From: Niastella vici | Lineage (GTDB): Bacteria > Bacteroidota > Bacteroidia > Chitinophagales > Chitinophagaceae | Length of the DNA stretch: 64,000 nucleotides | NCBI RefSeq assembly: GCF_002077945.1 | Contig: NZ_LVYD01000052.1 | Location: 1-64,000, forward strand | Direction of reading: 5' to 3' | Shown here: piece by piece, positions 58,825-64,000 of the stretch | Layout: the number at the start of each line of letters is the position of its first letter | Position numbering within the stretch: the first letter of the stretch is position 1 | Notes under the pieces: generated by a model | Seen by the model: the letters and a program-made list of their open reading frames with translations, nothing else | The model's database searches: none | What the model was told of the DNA's origin: nothing | Position numbers and translations under genes: made by a program

Positions 58825-60135
58825 TTATTGTGTTCTGTTCTTTTCAAACTCCTTCACCAACCTTTCCACCTCTGCCTTACTCACCGCCTTTTTCTGATCA
58901 TCAAGATCAATCACATACAAATATCCTTTGTTGCCGGCAGTGGCGCTGAACGCACTCACCAAATTAAACTGATCGCTTACCAGTAAACGCCCGTTCGAAA
59001 CATTCCACAATTCTTTCGCACACAAACAACCCATCGTAGGCGTCAATGGATAATACGGCTTGTTCCTGAAATACTCCGGATCAATTGTAGTACCATGGGC
59101 AATAATGGAATTACGCCCCACCTTGCCGGCATAAAATGCTTCTGTTACCCAGGGCATGGTTCGCATGGCTGGCGGCAGCAATTGCAAATACCCCCAAAGC
59201 ATATCATTATTGGGCGTGTACACCACACTGTCGCCTGCATGAAAAAAGGTGGTCCATTTTCTTTCAAACGGCATTACCAGTTGCAGATTGGGCGTGGGCC
59301 CAATAAGTTTATTATACGTTACCGCAGTGCCCTGAATACTGTAAACACCTTGTGGTGTATTGCCATCGGGAATAAAATAGGGAAGTCCGGAAGCAGAGCG
59401 GGCCAGTTGCTCAAACACCATTAACCGGCCATCGGCATACCGCATAAAGCTGCCATCGGCATTTTGAACGATGGCCAGTCCGGCATAATCGCGGTTATGC
59501 CGCTGAAACGAATACACGGCTTTTTTCTTAACCGTTTGCTGATAGCGGAACAATTCAATGAGGTCATTGACAGCAGGTGCTTTATAGCGGGTATACGTGT
59601 TCAGGTATTTATCCAGCTCGGCCAGTATGCTGATATTACCATAATTGGGGAACTGTTCCCTGATCCTTTTGCGGATCGTTGCTGCATTTACGGCAGCGGT
59701 ATCATACCGTAAACAATAAGTGGCGGCAATGGCGAACAAAATGGGATTCGTTTCTTTGGCCAGCAGCAGCTGAATGCTTTGAATGTATTGATCGGGATAT
59801 ACGCCATACACGGTTTCGAGCATGGCCCGTTTGGTATCGTATTGTAATGAATCGTACTGAACGAATAACTGGGTAATACCCTGCTGGGTTGTATCATTAT
59901 CCAGCGCAAACTGAACGATGGCCCGGCAGGCTGCTTCATACCGGTATTCTGTATTGCTATCGAGGGGCGACAGAAAAGCTTTTCCCACCACATTCTCATG
60001 CAGGTCTTTTACCAGTAACTGCCGCTTTTTATATAGCACAAAATCGCTATAAATATCTTCCCGGCGCGGCTGGGCATCAATATCATATTGTATTAAAAAA
60101 ACAAGTAGACAAAGAAGTACGGCCTTACCATTCAT
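58825..60135 (-). CDS. Secreted L,D-transpeptidase-like protein
   Basis: 436 residues from ATG 60135 (MNGKAVLLCLLVFLIQYDID), which gives a signal peptide; the frame is open 26 codons upstream without one. The N-terminal half (about 30-230) is helical, TPR-like. The C-terminal half resembles a YkuD/L,D-transpeptidase domain: YFIPDGNTPQGVYSIQGTAV, NSIIAHGTTIDPEYFRNKPY, and PTMGCLCAKELWN, where HG and GC would be the catalytic region. The usual SxGCxR is changed to TMGCLCAK, so the assignment is tentative. If correct, it would cross-link or attach to peptidoglycan. The last residues (AEVERLVKEFEKNRTQ) form a charged helix. Confidence 0.55.
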   Translation of the reverse strand: MNGKAVLLCLLVFLIQYDIDAQPRREDIYSDFVLYKKRQLLVKDLHENVVGKAFLSPLDSNTEYRYEAACRAIVQFALDNDTTQQGITQLFVQYDSLQYDTKRAMLETVYGVYPDQYIQSIQLLLAKETNPILFAIAATYCLRYDTAAVNAATIRKRIREQFPNYGNISILAELDKYLNTYTRYKAPAVNDLIELFRYQQTVKKKAVYSFQRHNRDYAGLAIVQNADGSFMRYADGRLMVFEQLARSASGLPYFIPDGNTPQGVYSIQGTAVTYNKLIGPTPNLQLVMPFERKWTTFFHAGDSVVYTPNNDMLWGYLQLLPPAMRTMPWVTEAFYAGKVGRNSIIAHGTTIDPEYFRNKPYYPLTPTMGCLCAKELWNVSNGRLLVSDQFNLVSAFSATAGNKGYLYVIDLDDQKKAVSKAEVERLVKEFEKNRTQ

Positions 60136-60360
60136 ATTTATCAAATATACTTTTACCGGCTGAAAAAAGTCTTTAATAATTGGTAACTTCCCAAGCCTGT
60201 GTGCAATTAGCAATGCTTACTGGCGGGTACTCAGCAAGAAACGTGCAGTTATTAATTTATTTAGTTTAAATCTGATTTTAATGTTTGTGGTTTGGTTTTT
60301 GCACTTTGCCCTTTGCCCGCCAACCCCACCAGCCGGTGGAGAAAGCGGGTTGCCCAATTG

Positions 60361-60392
60361 CTCCTGAGCGCAGTCGAAGGATCCGCCCCCTA
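60361..60392. repeat. Short phrase repeat related to the methyltransferase insert
   Basis: CTCCTGAGCGCAGTCGAAGG (60361-60380) is the complement of a CCTTCGACTGCGCTCAGG phrase. A close variant, CCCTCGACTACGCTTGGG, is found inside the methyltransferase gene at about 50653-50670. Confidence 0.55.
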
Positions 60393-60417
60393 CCCGATAC
60401 CTTAATTCTATTGAAAT

Positions 60418-61824
60418 ATGTCAAAAGATTACGCATCTACCCGCCGTAAATTTTTAAAGCAGTTAACAGCTTCTTCCGCCTTGCTGGCCGCTGGCCCGTT
60501 TGCCTCTGTAGCCAACCAGGAACAGCTGGAAGAACGCATCATCCGTTACCAAAAACCCATCAGCGCAAACGACACCATTCGAATAGGCATTATTGGTACC
60601 GGTATCATGGGCCACAATGATCTGCAAACAGCCCTGAAAGTCCCCGGTATTGAACTGGCCGGCGCCTGCGATCTGTATACCGGCCGGCTCGAAAGAATAA
60701 AAGAACTATACGGCAGCACTATCTATACTACACAGGATTACCGCGAACTGCTCAATAAAAAAGACATTGACGCCGTGATCATTGCAACCAGCGATCACTG
60801 GCATGCCCGCATAGCCACCGATGCATTCCGCAAAAACAAACATGTGTATTGCGAAAAGCCCATGGTGCATAAATTATGGGAAGGCCTTCCATTGATAGGC
60901 GCCCAGCGGTTGAGCAAAAAAGTAATGCAGGTGGGCAGCCAGCGCGTAAGCAGCATGGCCTACATAAAAGCAAAAGAATTATACAAGGCCGGGGAAATAG
61001 GCGCCCTCAATTGTGTGGAAGCCACTTACGACCGGCAAAGCGCTATTGGCGCCTGGGAATATACCATGCCTACCGATGCTTCGCCGCAAACCGTTGACTG
61101 GCGGCGGTATATCAGCGGCATGCCGCAGATACCCTTCGATCCTAAAAAGTTTTTCTGGTGGCGCAATTATAAAGCGTTTGGAACCGGAATGGCCGGCGAT
61201 CTGTTTGTGCATTTGCTCTCGGGCATTCATATGATCACCGATTCAAAAGGCCCTACCCGCATTGTTTCGAGCGGACAACTTTCTTACTGGAAAGACGGCC
61301 GCGACGTTCCGGATGTAATGACGGCCATTATGGATTATCCGCAAACCAAAGAGCATCCTGCATTCCAGGTAATGTTACGCGTGAACTTTATCAGCGGTGG
61401 CGGCAATAAAAGCGTTATCCGTTTGTACGGAACCGAAGGGATGATTGAAATGGAAGGGAATGGTTTCACTGTTACGCACAGCCTGCTGCCCAAAGCGCCG
61501 GGTATTGGCGGCTATGATGCGCTGAACACCTACCCCACCGCCATGCAGGAAGAACTGAAAAAACAATACAGCGACCGCTGGACCAAAGACGACGAAAAAA
61601 GACCCGAAAAAGCACCGGTGAAATATAAAATGCACGAAGGGTACAGTGAGCACCTCGATCACTTCACCAATTTCTTCGACGCCATTCGAAACGGCACCCA
61701 GGCCAATGAAGGACCCGAATTTGCCTTCCGCGCCGCGGCGCCCTGCCTGGCTGCCAATGACAGTTATTTTACGAAAAGGATCATTTACTGGGACCCGCTG
61801 AATATGCGGTTGAAAGGGGCGTAA
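60418..61824 (+). CDS. Gfo/Idh/MocA-family oxidoreductase with Tat signal
   Basis: A 468-residue protein. The N-terminus has a twin-arginine signal (STRRKFLKQLTASSALLAAG), so it is exported folded to the periplasm. A Rossmann fold follows (TIRIGIIGTGIMGHNDLQTA), then AVIIATSDHWHARIATDAFR, the conserved EKPMVHK motif and a C-terminal beta-sheet domain (GTGMAGDLFVHLLSGIHMIT). Such enzymes oxidise or reduce sugars using NAD(P) that stays tightly bound, as in secreted glucose-fructose oxidoreductase-like or glycosidase-type members. The gene is 71 bases ahead of the Ldh-family gene on the same strand. Confidence 0.9.
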   Translation: MSKDYASTRRKFLKQLTASSALLAAGPFASVANQEQLEERIIRYQKPISANDTIRIGIIGTGIMGHNDLQTALKVPGIELAGACDLYTGRLERIKELYGSTIYTTQDYRELLNKKDIDAVIIATSDHWHARIATDAFRKNKHVYCEKPMVHKLWEGLPLIGAQRLSKKVMQVGSQRVSSMAYIKAKELYKAGEIGALNCVEATYDRQSAIGAWEYTMPTDASPQTVDWRRYISGMPQIPFDPKKFFWWRNYKAFGTGMAGDLFVHLLSGIHMITDSKGPTRIVSSGQLSYWKDGRDVPDVMTAIMDYPQTKEHPAFQVMLRVNFISGGGNKSVIRLYGTEGMIEMEGNGFTVTHSLLPKAPGIGGYDALNTYPTAMQEELKKQYSDRWTKDDEKRPEKAPVKYKMHEGYSEHLDHFTNFFDAIRNGTQANEGPEFAFRAAAPCLAANDSYFTKRIIYWDPLNMRLKGA

Positions 61825-61895
61825 GCAGCATGGCCTAAACGCTGCGGTCATGGGTTAATTGAATTCGAAAGCAGGAACTTTCTTTTCTTTGCACC

Positions 61896-62975
61896 ATGGC
61901 TGAAAAAATATACTCGTACCAACATCTATTCAATTTTACCAACCAGGTATTCCAACAAATAGGCTGTCCGGCAGAACAGGCCGAACTGGCGGCCGAAGTA
62001 CTGTTAAGCGCCGACCTGCGGGGTATTGACTCCCATGGCGTTGCCCGCCTCAGCGGATATGTGCGCCTGTGGGAGGCCAAACGCGTGAACGCCACCCCCA
62101 ATATCAGGATCATTCATGAAACCCCCTCCACCGCAGTCGTTGACGGCGATAGCGGGCTGGGCCTGGTAGTGGCGCCCTTCGCCATGCAGGTGGCCATTGA
62201 AAAAGCAAAAAAAGCAGGCACCGGCTGGGTCAGCGTGCAAAACAGCAATCACTTTGGCATCGCCGGCTACCACGCCATGATGGCCCTTGAATATGAAATG
62301 ATCGGTATGGCCATGACCAATGCCAGTCCGCTCGTTTCTCCCACATTTTCTACTGAACGCCTGTTGGGCACCAACCCCATTTGCGTAAGCATACCCGCCG
62401 GGGAAGAACCGGCTTTTGTAGCCGACCTGGCCACCACCACCGCCGCCAATGGCAAACTGGAAATTTTACAGCGCAAGAACCAGGAAGCCCCCCTGGGCTG
62501 GATCCAGGATAAAGAAGGAAATCCTTCGACCAACGCCCATGAATTAAAAACCGGTGGCGCCCTGCTGCCCCTGGGTGGCGACCGTGAGCATGGCAGCCAT
62601 AAAGGCTATGCGCTGGGAGCAGTGGTCGATATTTTCTCCGCCGTATTAAGCGGCGCCAATTACGGCCCCTGGGTGCCCCCCTTCCCGGCCTATGTGCCCA
62701 TGCCAACCGGTATGCCCGGCAAAGGCATCGGTCACTTCTTTGGCGCCATGCGGGTTGATGCTTTCAGGCCGGCCGCCGACTTCAAACATCATATGGACAA
62801 CTGGATCAGGCGTTTTCGCAGTGCCAAAACCGTAGCAGGAGAAGAAAAAGTGCTTATTCCAGGCGATCCCGAACGGGAAATGGAAGCGCTGCGGATGAAG
62901 GAAGGCATTCCTTTGCTCGATGCGGTAGTAACTGACCTAAGCGCTGTTGGTGAACGATTTGGGGTAAAGTTGTAA
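61896..62975 (+). CDS. Ldh-family (malate/L-lactate dehydrogenase type) oxidoreductase
   Basis: A 359-residue cytoplasmic NAD(P)-dependent oxidoreductase of the Ldh_2 fold (not the classical lactate dehydrogenase). Motifs are ADLRGIDSHGVARLSGYVRL (with the catalytic His), GDSGLGLVVAPFAMQVAIEK, VQNSNHFGIAGYHAMMALEY, MTNASPLVSPTFSTERLLGT, and LGGDREHGSHKGYALGAVVD. Family members reduce malate, lactate, ureidoglycolate, 2,3-diketogulonate or delta-1-pyrroline carboxylates; the substrate here cannot be told from the sequence. Because it follows a secreted Gfo/Idh-type gene, a sugar-acid pathway is possible. Confidence 0.88.
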   Translation: MAEKIYSYQHLFNFTNQVFQQIGCPAEQAELAAEVLLSADLRGIDSHGVARLSGYVRLWEAKRVNATPNIRIIHETPSTAVVDGDSGLGLVVAPFAMQVAIEKAKKAGTGWVSVQNSNHFGIAGYHAMMALEYEMIGMAMTNASPLVSPTFSTERLLGTNPICVSIPAGEEPAFVADLATTTAANGKLEILQRKNQEAPLGWIQDKEGNPSTNAHELKTGGALLPLGGDREHGSHKGYALGAVVDIFSAVLSGANYGPWVPPFPAYVPMPTGMPGKGIGHFFGAMRVDAFRPAADFKHHMDNWIRRFRSAKTVAGEEKVLIPGDPEREMEALRMKEGIPLLDAVVTDLSAVGERFGVKL

Positions 62976-63114
62976 TGGTGAATATTGATTCGCCCCGGGC
63001 CGGGGGTGCGCAACCATCCCGTAGCGTCCTGTAATGCAGTCGCAGCAAAGGCCTTCACCAAAAACGAGATGGCATTATCCTGCAAATACAACACACAAAC
63101 TACGATCTGTACCT

Positions 63115-63122
63115 TATCTTTG
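63115..63122 (+). promoter_or_regulatory. -7 box of the aspartokinase leader
   Basis: TATCTTTG matches TAnnTTTG exactly and is followed by CA. The -33 element is weak. Transcription would start near 63128, giving a leader of about 140 bases that contains the whole RNA structure at 63156-63270. Confidence 0.55.
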
Positions 63123-63155
63123 CAGCCCTTAATAAAACGCAACTAAATATCTTTA

Positions 63156-63270
63156 GATGAAACGAGCCAGGCAAAAATTTTCATTAACCCTTTAATGCAA
63201 TTTAATACAATGAAAATTTTTGCCTGGGGAGTTCCATCAGGCAAAAACAAAAAATTAATATTTTCTGATG
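63156..63270 (+). promoter_or_regulatory. Structured RNA leader sequestering the aspartokinase start codon (copy B)
   Basis: Same order of elements as the amn leader: GATGAAAC (63156-63163); a perfect 19-bp hairpin, CCAGGCAAAAATTTTCATT (63167-63185) with AATGAAAATTTTTGCCTGG (63209-63227), loop 23 bases; GTTCCATC (63231-63238); an A-rich spacer; and CTGATG (63265-63270), ending in the start codon. CATCAG (63235-63240) pairs with CTGATG. An alternative hairpin, TTTTTGCCTG (63217-63226) with CAGGCAAAAA (63238-63247), would instead free the start. Relative to copy A both the 19-bp stem and the start-codon stem have changed on both strands so as to keep pairing. Confidence 0.75.
63157..63195 (+). 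CDS. Possible leader peptide in the aspartokinase leader
   Basis: ATG 63157 to TAA 63195 encodes 12 residues (MKRARQKFSLTL) that run through the 5' arm and stop inside the hairpin loop. A ribosome here would open the 19-bp stem. In the amn leader the matching ATG also encodes MKR. Translation is unproven. Confidence 0.25.
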   Translation: MKRARQKFSLTL

Positions 63271-64000
63271 AAAATCATGAAGTTTGGCGGCACCTCGGTG
63301 GGCAAACCCGACAGAATGCACCAGGTAGCGCAACTGATAACCAAAGACGACAGTGAGCCAGTTATCGTAGTGTTGAGCGCATTAAGCGGCACTACCAATT
63401 CACTCGTAGCCATTGGCGAAGCTATGGCCGCCGGCAGTCGCGACCAGGCTAAAGAACTGATCGACAAACTGGAAGCCCATTACCAGTCATTTATAAAGGA
63501 ACTGGTGAAGACCGATAAAGCTTATGCCAAAGCCAGGAGCATCGTATCTGAACACTTCGAGTTCCTGAACATCATATTGAAGATCTCTTTCAGCGAAGCC
63601 CTGAGCAAGGATATTCTGGCACAGGGAGAATTGCTTTCTACCAAATTATTCAGCGTATACCTCGAAGAAAAAGGTATCGATCATATGCTGTTGCCCGCGC
63701 TCGAATTCATGACCATCGACGCACAGGATGAACCGCAGCTGAGCACCATCAAGGTGAAATTGTCGCGCATTCTGCAACAGAACAGCAATAAAAAATTATT
63801 TATCACCCAGGGCTATATCTGCCGCAACTCCCGTGGTGAGGTTGATAACCTGAAACGCGGTGGCAGTGATTATACAGCATCACTGGTAGCCGCAGCGGTG
63901 AATGCTTCGGTTTGTGAGATCTGGACCGACATCGACGGCATGCACAACAACGATCCCCGTATCGTTAAAAAGACCGTTCCTGTTGAACAGCTGAGTTTTG
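63268..64000 (+). CDS. Aspartate kinase, N-terminal part (3' end outside window)
   Basis: The frame from ATG 63268 is open to the window end (244 codons visible). It begins MKIMKFGGTSVGKPDRMHQV, the nucleotide-binding KFGGTSVG motif of aspartokinases, and continues with VLSALSGTTNSLVAIGEAMA, AQGELLSTKLFSVYLEEKG, ITQGYICRNSRGEVDNLKRG, GSDYTASLVAAAVNAS and IWTDIDGMHNNDPRIV, all family hallmarks. It phosphorylates aspartate, the first step to Lys, Met, Thr and diaminopimelate. Whether it is a single enzyme or a fused aspartokinase/homoserine dehydrogenase (ThrA) cannot be seen. The start codon lies inside the RNA leader at 63156-63270. Confidence 0.93.
   Translation, partial: MKIMKFGGTSVGKPDRMHQVAQLITKDDSEPVIVVLSALSGTTNSLVAIGEAMAAGSRDQAKELIDKLEAHYQSFIKELVKTDKAYAKARSIVSEHFEFLNIILKISFSEALSKDILAQGELLSTKLFSVYLEEKGIDHMLLPALEFMTIDAQDEPQLSTIKVKLSRILQQNSNKKLFITQGYICRNSRGEVDNLKRGGSDYTASLVAAAVNASVCEIWTDIDGMHNNDPRIVKKTVPVEQLSF

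Noticed and set aside
63157-63195. A threonine or lysine attenuator leader peptide
   Set aside because: The 12 codons contain only one Thr and three Lys/Arg-type basic clusters without a regulatory run, so classical attenuation is not supported.
1-64000. Insertion sequences, prophage, integrons, toxin-antitoxin or secretion gene clusters
   Set aside because: No transposase, integrase, phage structural or toxin motifs were seen in any frame read.

Overview
The window reads as a chromosomal segment of a Bacteroidota bacterium, most likely of the family Chitinophagaceae (a Niastella- or Chitinophaga-like soil organism; inference from gene content, no database search). The grounds are a SusC/SusD pair, several secreted proteins ending in type IX secretion (T9SS) sorting domains, a two-component-propeller hybrid-type sensor, conserved Bacteroidota-only proteins, mostly weak Shine-Dalgarno sequences, and promoters of the TTTG-N19-TAnnTTTG type (best at the tRNA-Gln and rpsT genes). 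I see no transposase, phage, integrase or CRISPR array.

Layout. 1-6.4 kb: end of a T9SS cargo, an M23 peptidase lipoprotein, a sialidase lipoprotein, the Fe-S repair protein Ric next to a multi-PAS histidine kinase, and a GNAT acetyltransferase. 6.7-11.2 kb: SusC and SusD. 11.5-14.1 kb: tRNA-Gln(CTG), an ECF sigma factor, a membrane partner, a Spy/CpxP-like protein and a DUF3108-like protein. 14.4-17.9 kb: a large T9SS protein with eight fibronectin-like repeats. 18.1-24.4 kb: a minus-strand sugar-nucleotide operon (rmlD, rmlC, rmlB, UDP-xylose synthase, ugd, DegT aminotransferase), divergent from Kdo transferase waaA. 26-29.3 kb: a conserved unknown, thymidine kinase, and ccmB-ccmC-ccmD. 29.5-35.8 kb: glutamate dehydrogenase, an HxlR regulator facing a secreted ABM protein, DUF2339, an HsdR_N-like nuclease-fold protein, and AMP nucleosidase. 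35.9-46 kb: a T9SS sialidase-associated protein, an M14 peptidase, rpsT, and sucA-sucB. 46-64 kb: a LuxR-type regulator with its propeller kinase, a NOP-type RNA methyltransferase, an S8 protease, mnmA, a second M14 peptidase, ssb, an L,D-transpeptidase-like protein, two oxidoreductases, and the 5' part of aspartokinase.

The most interesting signal is a pair of RNA leaders, one directly in front of AMP nucleosidase (34969-35072) and one in front of aspartokinase (63156-63270). They share the same architecture: GATGAAAC, a perfect 19-bp hairpin, GTTCCATC, an A-rich spacer, and a start codon embedded in a sequence that pairs with the CATC strand. The base pairs differ between copies in compensating ways, and mutually exclusive pairings are visible, as expected of a translational riboswitch or attenuator. 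I do not recognise it as a known family.

The second theme is dispersed palindromic phrase repeats in the intergenic spacers (three or more families). Repeat-like sequence also appears in frame inside waaA and inside the NOP-type methyltransferase, giving proteins with extra loops.
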